This document shows, piece by piece, positions 58,129 to 64,000 of a stretch of 64,000 nt of DNA (position 1 is its first letter; each line of letters begins with the position of its first letter). The stretch comes from Elstera cyanobacteriorum (GTDB taxonomy: Bacteria > Pseudomonadota > Alphaproteobacteria > Elsterales > Elsteraceae): NCBI RefSeq assembly GCF_002251735.1, contig NZ_NOXS01000032.1, positions 186,001 through 250,000 on the forward strand, read 5' to 3'. Position numbers and translations under genes: made by a program. The notes beneath the pieces were generated by a model that worked only from the letters and a program-made list of their open reading frames with translations, was not told where the DNA came from and made no database searches.

Positions 58129-59418
58129 TTACACGCCCGGCCCGAAGACCAGCGACGCATTGGTGCCGCCGAAACCGAAGGAGTTCGAGAGCGCATAGCG
58201 CACGTCCCGCTTCTTCGCCTTATGGGGCACCAGGTCGATATCGCAGCCTTCAGACGGGCTATCGAGGTTAAGCGTCGGCGGCACGATCTGATCACGCAGG
58301 GCAAGGATCGAGAAAATCGCTTCCACAGCCCCCGCCGCCCCGAGCAGATGGCCGATGGCCGATTTGGTCGAGGACATGGAGAGGTTATAGGCGTGATCGC
58401 CGAACAGACGCTTCACGGCGCCGAGTTCGATTTCATCCCCCAGCGGCGTCGAAGTGCCGTGGGCGTTGATATAATCGATCTTATCCGGCGACAGGCCCGC
58501 CCATTTGAGGGCCGACTGCATCGCGCGGAAGCCGCCGTTCCCGTCCGGCGCCGGGGCCGTGATGTGATAGGCATCGCCCGACATGCCGAAGCCCAGGACT
58601 TCCGCATAAATCTTCGCACCGCGTGCCTTGGCGTGCTCCAGGCTTTCGAGGACGACGACGCCCGACCCTTCGCCCATGACGAAACCGTCGCGGTCCTTGT
58701 CCCACGGGCGGGATGCTTTGGTCGGTTCGTCATTGAAGCTGGTGGACATCGCACGCGAGGCGGCGAAACCGGCAAAGCCGATGCGCGACATCGCCGCTTC
58801 CGTACCGCCGGCGACCATCACCTCGGCATCGCCCAACGCGATCAGCCGAGCCGCATCGCCGATGGCGTGCGCGCCGGTCGAGCAGGCCGTCACAACGGCG
58901 TGGTTCGGCCCCTTGAAGCCCCACCGCATCGAGATATGCCCCGAGGCGAGGTTGATCAAATTGGCCGGAATATAGAAGGGGCTGAGGCGGGTTGCACCGC
59001 GCTCGTTCACCAGCAGCGCGCCTTCGGTAATCCCGATCAGACCACCGATGCCGGAGCCGACCATGACGCCGGTGGCTTCACGGTCCGCATCGGTTTCAGG
59101 CTTCCAGCCCGAATCTTCAATGGCTTCCTGCGCTGCCGCCATCGCGTAGATGATAAAGTCGCTCATGCGGCGCCGGTCTTTAACCGGCACCACGGCGTCG
59201 ATATCGAAATCGCCAGGGCCGCCGTTGCCGCGCGGAATGATGCCGCCCACTTTGGCGGGAATATCGCTGACGTCGAAATGCTCGTCGACGCGCTTTAGGC
59301 CCGACTGACCATCGAGCAGCTTCGACCAGACGTGGCTGACGCCGGTACCGAGCGGGGTCACCATGCCGAGGCCGGTCACCACCACGCGTTTCAGGGAGAT
59401 TTGCTTTTCAGTGCTCAC
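58129..59418 (-). CDS. fabF: 3-oxoacyl-[acyl-carrier-protein] synthase II FabF
   Basis: Condensing enzyme of 429 residues that elongates acyl-ACP with malonyl-ACP. The Cys-His-His triad is visible: VVTACSTGAHAIGDAA, YINAHGTSTPLGD and STKSAIGHLLGAAGAVE. The start codon is GTG at 59418 with a moderate GAAGAA site. It lies 165 bp after acpP, and a near-perfect 16-bp hairpin occupies this gap. Confidence 0.97.
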   Translation of the reverse strand: MSTEKQISLKRVVVTGLGMVTPLGTGVSHVWSKLLDGQSGLKRVDEHFDVSDIPAKVGGIIPRGNGGPGDFDIDAVVPVKDRRRMSDFIIYAMAAAQEAIEDSGWKPETDADREATGVMVGSGIGGLIGITEGALLVNERGATRLSPFYIPANLINLASGHISMRWGFKGPNHAVVTACSTGAHAIGDAARLIALGDAEVMVAGGTEAAMSRIGFAGFAASRAMSTSFNDEPTKASRPWDKDRDGFVMGEGSGVVVLESLEHAKARGAKIYAEVLGFGMSGDAYHITAPAPDGNGGFRAMQSALKWAGLSPDKIDYINAHGTSTPLGDEIELGAVKRLFGDHAYNLSMSSTKSAIGHLLGAAGAVEAIFSILALRDQIVPPTLNLDSPSEGCDIDLVPHKAKKRDVRYALSNSFGFGGTNASLVFGPGV

Positions 59419-59487
59419 GTGCGTTCTTCGCCTTTCGCCGTCGAAACTGGGTCGGTTATCGAACCGCCCCCTGGCGCCCCTTGAGGT

Positions 59488-59521
59488 AAGAGCCGCTTTC
59501 GGAGGTCCGAAACCGGCTCTT
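59488..59521 (-). terminator. Strong hairpin between acpP and fabF
   Basis: Inverted repeat with 16-nt arms, 59488-59503 and 59506-59521, matching at 15 of 16 positions and closing on a 2-4 nt loop. Read in the transcription direction it follows acpP by 62 nt. Only two or three T follow, so it is more likely a partial terminator, attenuator or RNase-processing stop that leaves acpP mRNA in excess over fabF. Confidence 0.6.
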
Positions 59522-59574
59522 GTCTAACTCTGGCCGCTCATGCGCCGTGCAGGCTTGAAAGCGTTCCGGAAAAC

Positions 59575-59590
59575 CGGAAGGCCTTAGGCG
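59575..59590 (-). repeat. Small hairpin at the acpP stop
   Basis: Around 59565-59582 the sequence reads TTCCGG-AAAA-CCGGAA, a perfect 6-bp hairpin directly after the acpP stop codon (59584-59586). It could protect the 3' end of acpP mRNA. No T tract follows. Confidence 0.4.
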
Positions 59591-59820
59591 TTCTGCTTTT
59601 CGATGAAGTCGATGGCGTCCTTCACCGTCAGGATCTTTTCGGCGGCATCATCCGGGATTTCGACGCCGAATTCTTCTTCGAACGCCATGACCAGTTCCAC
59701 CGTGTCCAGGCTGTCCGCGCCGAGATCGTCGATGAAGCTGGCATTGTCGGTGACCTTGGCTTCGTCCACGCCCAGATGCTCGATGACGATCTTCTTAACG
59801 CGTTCGGCGACAGTGCTCAT
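59584..59820 (-). CDS. acpP: Acyl carrier protein AcpP
   Basis: Acidic protein of 78 residues. The phosphopantetheine Ser is in [20 protein letters not shown]. Carries growing acyl chains for the Fab enzymes encoded around it. ATG behind GAGGATAA. A candidate promoter lies 36-64 nt upstream, which agrees with the very high expression usual for this gene. Confidence 0.98.
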   Translation of the reverse strand: MSTVAERVKKIVIEHLGVDEAKVTDNASFIDDLGADSLDTVELVMAFEEEFGVEIPDDAAEKILTVKDAIDFIEKQNA

Positions 59821-59855
59821 TGCGAATTATCCTCAACAGTAACCAATGATCGTTC

Positions 59856-59884
59856 CGTGTAGCCGGTCTGGGCAGGCCCGACAA
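59856..59884 (-). promoter_or_regulatory. Candidate promoter of acpP
   Basis: On the minus strand TTGTCG, 17 nt, TACACG, 36 nt before the acpP ATG. The -10 TACAC form is shared with the two tRNA promoters of this window, which are also strongly expressed genes. Confidence 0.4.
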
Positions 59885-59908
59885 GCCCTTCCGTACCGCG
59901 CCGCACGT

Positions 59909-59936
59909 GGGGCGTTTTCGGTCCGAAAGCCGCCCC
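59909..59936 (-). repeat. Imperfect hairpin between fabG and acpP
   Basis: GGGGCG and CGCCCC arms with an inner TTTTCGG/CCGAAAG pairing, between the fabG stop and the acpP promoter. The core TTTCGG...CCGAAA is also present in the acpP-fabF hairpin. It may end the fabD-fabG transcript, although no U tract follows. Confidence 0.45.
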
Positions 59937-60000
59937 GTGTAACACACTTCCGCCCCCCACGCCAGTGCTTCCCGGCACCGATAGCGGGCAGAAAAGCGGC

Positions 60001-60741
60001 TTAAAGCATCGCCATCCCGCCGTTTACGTGCAGGGTTTCGCCGGTGACATACCCGGCTTCCGGCGAGGCGAGATACACGACGGCCGAGGCGATTTCCTCC
60101 CCCGTTCCCATCCGCCCGAGCGGAATAGCGCCCAGCAGTTTCTGCTTCTGGTCGTCCGGCAGAACCTCGGTCATCGCGGTTTCGATGAAGCCCGGCGCCA
60201 CGCAGTTGACGGTAACATTGCGGCTGGCAACTTCCTGGGCCAGCGACTTAGAAAAGCCGACCAAGGCCGCCTTGGAGGCCGCATAATTGGTCTGCCCAGC
60301 GTTGCCGGTAGCGCCGACGATGGAAGTAATGGAGATGATGCGCCCGAAGCGCTTCTTCATCATCCCGCGCAGCACGGCGCGCGACAGGCGCATGGCGGCG
60401 GTCAGGTTCACGTCGAGCACCGTCTGCCAATCGGCATCCTTGAGACGCAGTAACAGTTGGTCGCGCGTCAGCCCGGCGTTGTTCACCAGAATATCAACCC
60501 CGCCCGTCGCCGCTTCGGCGGCTTTGATCAGCGTATCGGCGGCGTCCGGCTGCGATAAGTCGGCGGTCAACACATGGGTACGCTCGCCGCCCAAGCCCGC
60601 CGCTACCTCGGCCAGAACAGCTTCGCGGGTACCAGTCAGAATAACGGTTGCCCCTTGCTTGTGCAGGGCCGCCGCGATGGCGCGGCCAATGCCGCCGCTC
60701 GCACCTGTGACGAGGGCGGTTTTGCCGGTGAGATCGAACAT
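60001..60741 (-). CDS. fabG: 3-oxoacyl-[acyl-carrier-protein] reductase FabG
   Basis: SDR of 246 residues that reduces 3-oxoacyl-ACP with NADPH. TGASGGIGRAI (cofactor), NNAGLTRDQLLLRL, catalytic Ser in ITSIVGATG, YAASKAALVGFSKSLAQE (Tyr/Lys) and CVAPGFIETAMTE, all standard FabG. It starts 12 bp after fabD. Confidence 0.97.
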   Translation of the reverse strand: MFDLTGKTALVTGASGGIGRAIAAALHKQGATVILTGTREAVLAEVAAGLGGERTHVLTADLSQPDAADTLIKAAEAATGGVDILVNNAGLTRDQLLLRLKDADWQTVLDVNLTAAMRLSRAVLRGMMKKRFGRIISITSIVGATGNAGQTNYAASKAALVGFSKSLAQEVASRNVTVNCVAPGFIETAMTEVLPDDQKQKLLGAIPLGRMGTGEEIASAVVYLASPEAGYVTGETLHVNGGMAML

Positions 60742-60753
60742 TGTTCTTCTTTC

Positions 60754-61698
60754 TTAGAGCGTCTTCAGGAAGGCATCGACGTCCGCCGGGCCGTTCACAG
60801 CCACACCGGTCGCATCCTTAGCGATGCGCTTGACAAGGCCGGTGAGCACTTTGCCCGAGCCAAGCTCGACGAACTCGCGGATGCCCATACTATTCGCCAT
60901 ATGTAGAATGCTCTCGCTCCAGCGCACACGGCCCGTCACTTGTTCGACAAGGCTTTGGCGGAGCTTGGCGGGGTCTTGCTCTGGCCGGGCGGTAACATTG
61001 ATCACCACCGGTAGGCTGGGGGCGAGGAAAGCGACCTCGGCCAGGGCATCGGCCATGGTATCGGCGGCGGGCTGCATCAGACGGCAGTGGAAGGGCGCCG
61101 ATACCGGCAGCGGCAGGGCGCGCTTCACGCCTTTTGTCGGCGCAAAGGCAACGGCGCGGGCAATCGCGCCCGCCGTTCCCGACAAGACGATCTGCCCGCC
61201 GCCATTATCATTGGCGATGTCGCAAACTTCGCCTTCGGCAGCCGCATCGGCGATTTCTTGCGCGACCGACAGTTCAACGCCGAGCAGCGCCGCCATCGCC
61301 CCGGTCCCCAGCGGAACGGCCTTCTGCATCGCCTGCCCCCGGCGCTTCAGCAGCCGGGCGGTATCGGCAACGGTCAGGGCGCCAACGGCGGCCAGCGCCG
61401 AATATTCGCCCAAGGAATGCCCGGCGACGGCGACGCCAAGGTCGGCCAAGCGTTTGCCGGTTTCGGCTTCGAGCACGCGGGCGACCGCCAGCGAGGTCGC
61501 CATCAGCGCGGGCTGAGCGTTCTCGGTCAGCGTCAGCTCCCCTTCTGGCCCCTCCCACATCAAGCGGGAAAGGTTCTGCGACAGGGCGGCATCCACCTCG
61601 TCGAACACAGCACGGGCGACGGGGAAAGCCTCCGCCAGATCCTTCCCCATGCCAACAACTTGGCTGCCCTGCCCTGGAAACAGAAAGGCTCTGGTCAT
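60754..61698 (-). CDS. fabD: Malonyl-CoA:ACP transacylase FabD
   Basis: Protein of 314 residues that loads malonate onto ACP. FLFPGQGSQ at the N-terminus, nucleophile Ser in GHSLGEYSALAAVGAL, catalytic His in PVSAPFHCRLM. The start is ATG 61698; the frame continues to 61749 but the N-terminus of the family begins at MTRAFLFPG. It is the first gene of the fabD-fabG-acpP-fabF-mltG run and divergent from rpsF. Confidence 0.96.
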   Translation of the reverse strand: MTRAFLFPGQGSQVVGMGKDLAEAFPVARAVFDEVDAALSQNLSRLMWEGPEGELTLTENAQPALMATSLAVARVLEAETGKRLADLGVAVAGHSLGEYSALAAVGALTVADTARLLKRRGQAMQKAVPLGTGAMAALLGVELSVAQEIADAAAEGEVCDIANDNGGGQIVLSGTAGAIARAVAFAPTKGVKRALPLPVSAPFHCRLMQPAADTMADALAEVAFLAPSLPVVINVTARPEQDPAKLRQSLVEQVTGRVRWSESILHMANSMGIREFVELGSGKVLTGLVKRIAKDATGVAVNGPADVDAFLKTL

Positions 61699-61739
61699 GA
61701 TCGGGCGTATCCTCGCGGTTCTTAATGTCGCGCGTTTGT

Positions 61740-61762
61740 CATACTTCATCCTGACCTGTCAA
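61740..61762 (-). promoter_or_regulatory. Candidate -35 of the fabD promoter
   Basis: On the minus strand a perfect TTGACA (61757-61762) stands 58 nt upstream of the fabD ATG. The base composition after it is suitable but no good -10 is found at 16-18 nt (ACAAAC at 17). Low certainty. Confidence 0.3.
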
Positions 61763-61803
61763 GAATTCGCTGATCATTACGGTTTTTTTGTGCAGGGATT
61801 CGC

Positions 61804-61831
61804 TTGCATCGCGGACGGAAGACGCTATAGT
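61804..61831 (+). promoter_or_regulatory. Candidate promoter of rpsF-rpsR-rplI
   Basis: TTGCAT, 16 nt, TATAGT, giving a start near 61839 and a leader of about 137 nt. The -10 context CTATAGTCCGC recurs at the candidate yajC and tatB promoters. Confidence 0.5.
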
Positions 61832-61838
61832 CCGCGCT

Positions 61839-61975
61839 CCCTCGCCGGACCCTCTTTTGGACTCCGGCAGGCTCCTTGCTGATCTGTTTCGGCAGGTCAG
61901 CTGGGCGCGGGGAGGCCCGGAGGCTTAGGCCAACGGGGGAATCCGCGCCGAATCAGCCATAAGGAGAGCAGGTTT
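61839..61975 (+). promoter_or_regulatory. Leader of the rpsF operon, possible S6:S18 autoregulatory site
   Basis: About 137 nt of untranslated leader with a hairpin at 61845-61867 (arms CCGGA / TCCGG with inner CC/GG) and further GC-rich pairing downstream. In many bacteria the S6:S18 protein pair binds a structured leader of this operon and represses it. The published motif was not identified with certainty here, so this is a candidate by position. Confidence 0.3.
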
Positions 61976-62431
61976 ATGCCTTTGTATGAAAGCGTGTTTA
62001 TCGCACGTCAGGATATCTCCGCCGCCCAGGTGGAAACGCTGGCCGCTACGTTTGCTGGCATCGTCACCGCCGAAGGCGGCGCGGTTGCTAAGCAAGAATA
62101 TTGGGGTCTGCGCAATCTCGCCTTCAAGATCCGTAAGAACCGCAAGGGTCATTACGTGCTGTTCAATCTCGATGCCCCGGCTCCCGCCGTGCTCGAAATG
62201 GAACGCAACATGCGGATCAACGAAGACGTCATCCGGTTCATGACCGTGCGCGTCGATGAACTGGAAGAAGGTCCGTCGGCCGTTCTGTCGAACCGTGGCG
62301 AACGCAGCGAGCGGGGCGAACGCGGTGAACGGGGCGAGCGCGGTGATCGCGGCGACCGTTACGAACGCGGCCCGCGCCGCCGGGATGATGATGACCGCGG
62401 CCGTGGCGCCGACGATCAGGTTGGGGAGTAA
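61976..62431 (+). CDS. rpsF: 30S ribosomal protein S6
   Basis: S6 of 151 residues. [20 protein letters not shown] and [20 protein letters not shown] are standard. The family body ends near residue 100; beyond it is a 50-residue charged tail made of RGE/RGD units and [11 protein letters not shown]. The tail is longer than in E. coli S6 and probably disordered. Excellent ribosome site AAGGAGAG. Confidence 0.97.
   Translation: MPLYESVFIARQDISAAQVETLAATFAGIVTAEGGAVAKQEYWGLRNLAFKIRKNRKGHYVLFNLDAPAPAVLEMERNMRINEDVIRFMTVRVDELEEGPSAVLSNRGERSERGERGERGERGDRGDRYERGPRRRDDDDRGRGADDQVGE
62290..62362 (+). repeat. Short tandem 9-nt repeats in the rpsF 3' end
   Basis: Degenerate 9-nt units of the type CGGGGCGAA / CGCGGTGAA encode the repeated Arg-Gly-Glu/Asp units of the S6 tail (about eight in a row). 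Such repeats can change copy number by slippage. Confidence 0.7.
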
Positions 62432-62436
62432 GACTA

Positions 62437-62673
62437 ATGCAAGCTGGTGGTCGTCGTCCGTTTTTCCGTCGCCGCAAGTCCTGCCCGTTCTCCGGCCCGA
62501 ATGCGCCGAAGATCGACTATAAGGACATCAAGCTGCTGCAGCGCTTCCTGTCGGAACGCGGCAAGATCGTCCCGTCGCGCATCACCGCCGTGTCGGTGAA
62601 GAAGCAGCGCGAACTCGCTCAGGCGATCAAGCGCGCCCGCTTCCTTGGGTTGCTGCCGTATCTGATCGGCTAA
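62437..62673 (+). CDS. rpsR: 30S ribosomal protein S18
   Basis: S18 of 78 residues: [51 protein letters not shown] and RFLGLLPYL are all standard. It binds the S6 protein on the 30S platform. It starts 5 nt after rpsF, behind GGGGAG. Confidence 0.98.
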   Translation: MQAGGRRPFFRRRKSCPFSGPNAPKIDYKDIKLLQRFLSERGKIVPSRITAVSVKKQRELAQAIKRARFLGLLPYLIG

Positions 62674-62691
62674 GTCGCGACTAAAGCCTTC

Positions 62692-62719
62692 CGGCCGGGC
62701 TGGTTTTCCAGTCCGGCCG
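62692..62719 (+). repeat. Strong hairpin with UUUU loop after rpsR
   Basis: Arms CGGCCGGGCTGG and CCAGTCCGGCCG (12 bp with one G-U pair) close a TTTT loop, 19 nt after the rpsR stop. No T tract follows, so full termination is unlikely. It may be a processing or stability site dividing the rpsF-rpsR message from rplI. Confidence 0.6.
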
Positions 62720-62893
62720 CCGCGCTGCCCCGCCTTGCGGACAGCAAGCCCTGATCGAAGGGCGCAGTAGCCGGTTTTGCGGCGGCTCTGCGGTACGGTT
62801 TCCGAGGGAAACCCATCCGTGGGGCATAGCCGCTGGAAGGGTTCATCATCTCCCCGCCCCTGCGCGGGTTTGGAAATCGTAAAGGAAACCATC
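62720..62893 (+). promoter_or_regulatory. Structured rplI leader between rpsR and rplI
   Basis: The rest of a 220-bp gap. It contains a second perfect hairpin (GGTTTCC-GAG-GGAAACC, 62797-62813) and complementary AGCCGG/CCGCTGG-type segments around it. No gene is seen. The gap is much longer than usual in this operon. It may be a regulatory leader for L9 or carry a separate promoter. Confidence 0.4.
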
Positions 62894-63466
62894 ATGGTTG
62901 CTCTCGTTCTGCTCGAACGTGTCGAAAACCTCGGCCAGATCGGCGATGTCGTCAACGTTCGCCCGGGCTATGCCCGTAACTATCTGCTGCCGCAGAAAAA
63001 GGCCCTCCGCGCCACGAAGGCGAACCTGGAAGCCTTCGAAGCCCGCAAGGCCCAGATCTTCGCCGACAATCTGAAGCGCAAGGAAGAAGCCGAAGCCGCC
63101 GCTGCCAAGATGGAAGGGCTGAAGCTCGCCCTGGTCCGTCAGGCCGGTGAAAGCGGTCAGCTTTACGGTTCGGTCAATGGCCGCGACGTGTCGGAAGCCA
63201 CCACCGAAGCCGGTTTCACCATCCATCGCAACCAGGTTGTGATCGACACCCCGATCAAGACGACGGGCGTGCATTCGGTGCGCATCACCCTGCATCCGGA
63301 AGTTTCGGTCGGCGTGATCATCGCCGTCGCCCAGACCCGCGAAGAAGCCGATGCGCTGCTGGCTGGCCGCGACCTGCGCGCTGAAGCCGCCGCTGACGAA
63401 GCCGCTGACGAAGCCGCGTTGGCCGCTGAATTGGCCTCGGCGGCTGCGGCCCGCGAAGCCGAATAA
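62894..63466 (+). CDS. rplI: 50S ribosomal protein L9
   Basis: L9 of 190 residues. The N-terminal domain has LLERVENLGQIGDVVNVRPG and YARNYLLPQKKALRAT; a long helix (EAFEARKAQIFADNLKRKEE) connects to the C-terminal domain with GQLYGSVNGRDV. An Ala/Glu-rich tail of about 35 residues is added at the end. Start ATG 62894 behind AAAGGAAA; the longer frame to 62777 runs through the hairpin region. Confidence 0.97.
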   Translation: MVALVLLERVENLGQIGDVVNVRPGYARNYLLPQKKALRATKANLEAFEARKAQIFADNLKRKEEAEAAAAKMEGLKLALVRQAGESGQLYGSVNGRDVSEATTEAGFTIHRNQVVIDTPIKTTGVHSVRITLHPEVSVGVIIAVAQTREEADALLAGRDLRAEAAADEAADEAALAAELASAAAAREAE

Positions 63467-63493
63467 TTTCGGTTTCACGGCGCGAGCCTTTAA

Positions 63494-63526
63494 GGCCGCC
63501 TCGGTTTTTGCCGGGGCGGCTTTTTT
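63494..63526 (+). terminator. Rho-independent terminator after rplI
   Basis: GCCGCCTCGG-TTTTTG-CCGGGGCGGC forms a 10-bp stem with one G-U pair and is followed by six T. It ends the rpsF-rpsR-rplI transcript 28 nt after the rplI stop. Confidence 0.9.
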
Positions 63527-63561
63527 GCTATTGAAGGGGCGCTTAGGTATAGTACCGCATC

Positions 63562-64000
63562 ATGGATGATTATCCGCTACCCGACGACTATCCGACCGAC
63601 GCCGCCCCAGGGTCTGGCCTGCCTGCCGTTCAAACCGAACGGCTCGGCCTGCCCATCCGCCTGCCGCCCCATAATGATGAGGCGGAAATGGCGCTGCTGG
63701 GCGCCATTCTGCACAATAATCGCGCTTTTGAACGGGTGATCGAGTTCCTGCGGCCGGAGCATTTTGCCAACCGCGTCCACGGTAAGATTTTCGAAGCGGT
63801 CGGCAAGCTGATCGACCGAGGGCAGATCGCCGACCCGATTACCCTGAAGCAATATTTCGAAGCCCATCAGGATTTGGCCGAGATCGGCGGGTTTCAATAT
63901 CTGATGACCTTGGCCTCCTCCCTCGTCTCGGTCATCAATGCCGAAGATTATGGCCGGGTCGTCTATGAGCTCTTTATCCGCCGCCAGTTGATTGAGATTG
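63562..64000 (+). CDS. dnaB: Replicative DNA helicase DnaB, N-terminal part
   Basis: First 146 codons of DnaB; the gene runs off the window. The DnaB N-terminal domain is clear: LPPHNDEAEMALLGAILHNN, FERVIEFLRPEHFANRVHGK and QIADPITLKQYFE. A 33-residue head rich in Pro and Asp precedes it. dnaB after rplI is the usual bacterial order. ATG 63562 has no strong ribosome site. The helicase motor part cannot be checked. Confidence 0.95.
   Translation, partial: MDDYPLPDDYPTDAAPGSGLPAVQTERLGLPIRLPPHNDEAEMALLGAILHNNRAFERVIEFLRPEHFANRVHGKIFEAVGKLIDRGQIADPITLKQYFEAHQDLAEIGGFQYLMTLASSLVSVINAEDYGRVVYELFIRRQLIEI

Noticed and set aside
61783-61790. Run of seven T upstream of rpsF as an intrinsic terminator
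   Set aside because: No GC stem precedes it, and no gene is transcribed towards it from the left on the plus strand.

Overview
The window is chromosomal DNA of a GC-rich alphaproteobacterium, most likely of the order Rhodospirillales (an Azospirillaceae-like lineage is my inference). The main evidence is gene order: dusB/nifR3-ntrB-ntrC-ntrY-ntrX-hfq-hflX in one direction; dgt/argS/SPOR/scpAB/tatBC/serS/surE/pcm/M23/yajC/secDF; a PIMT-like gene-rhodanese-tolC-popZ-like-valS block; and fabD-fabG-acpP-fabF-mltG followed by rpsF-rpsR-rplI-dnaB. No phage, transposon, integrase, CRISPR array or rRNA was seen. Almost all of the sequence is coding.

Layout. 1-3.3 kb: a zinc alcohol dehydrogenase cut by the window edge, a LysR regulator, a malonate-semialdehyde-decarboxylase-like tautomerase and ydfG. 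3.3-6.4 kb: three tandem LprI/DUF3298 secreted paralogues, the first read through a 15-codon coupled leader ORF. 6.5-16.4 kb: the nitrogen two-component cluster with hfq, hflX and an inositol-phosphatase-family gene. 16.6-36.6 kb: an O-methyltransferase, then the long secretion, protein-repair, translation and condensin block. In it an iron-type ABC transporter sits where tatA would be expected and an M50 protease sits where nagZ would be expected. dgt closes the block, divergent from erpA-xth. 36.7-39.5 kb: a siderophore-type iron ABC operon behind a near-perfect Fur box. 39.6-47.7 kb: valS with an M81 peptidase and a hydrolase, then the popZ-like, tolC, rhodanese and PIMT-like genes.

47.9-48.3 kb carries tRNA-Cys and two identical tRNA-Asn genes. 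48.3-51 kb is a small accessory region: an SDR and a SnoaL-like gene divergent from an HxlR regulator, then a PadR regulator with a His/Gly-rich head and a DUF2218 gene. 51-57 kb holds a SixA-CHAD-MarC operon, a Nudix hydrolase, a sulfurtransferase, a GNAT gene, a glyoxalase-family gene and a GcvA-like LysR. 57.1-61.7 kb is the fatty-acid cluster with mltG. 62-64 kb is the S6/S18/L9 operon and the start of dnaB.

No clear new defence or mobile system is present. The most unusual points are the leader ORF coupled to the LprI-like operon, the missing tatA with an iron transporter in its place, the SixA-CHAD-MarC coupled operon, a PIMT paralogue without the usual catalytic motif, a 14-bp palindrome in the popZ-like promoter, and strong unexplained hairpins between acpP and fabF and in the rpsR-rplI gap. 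All functional calls come from reading motifs by eye; no database search was run.
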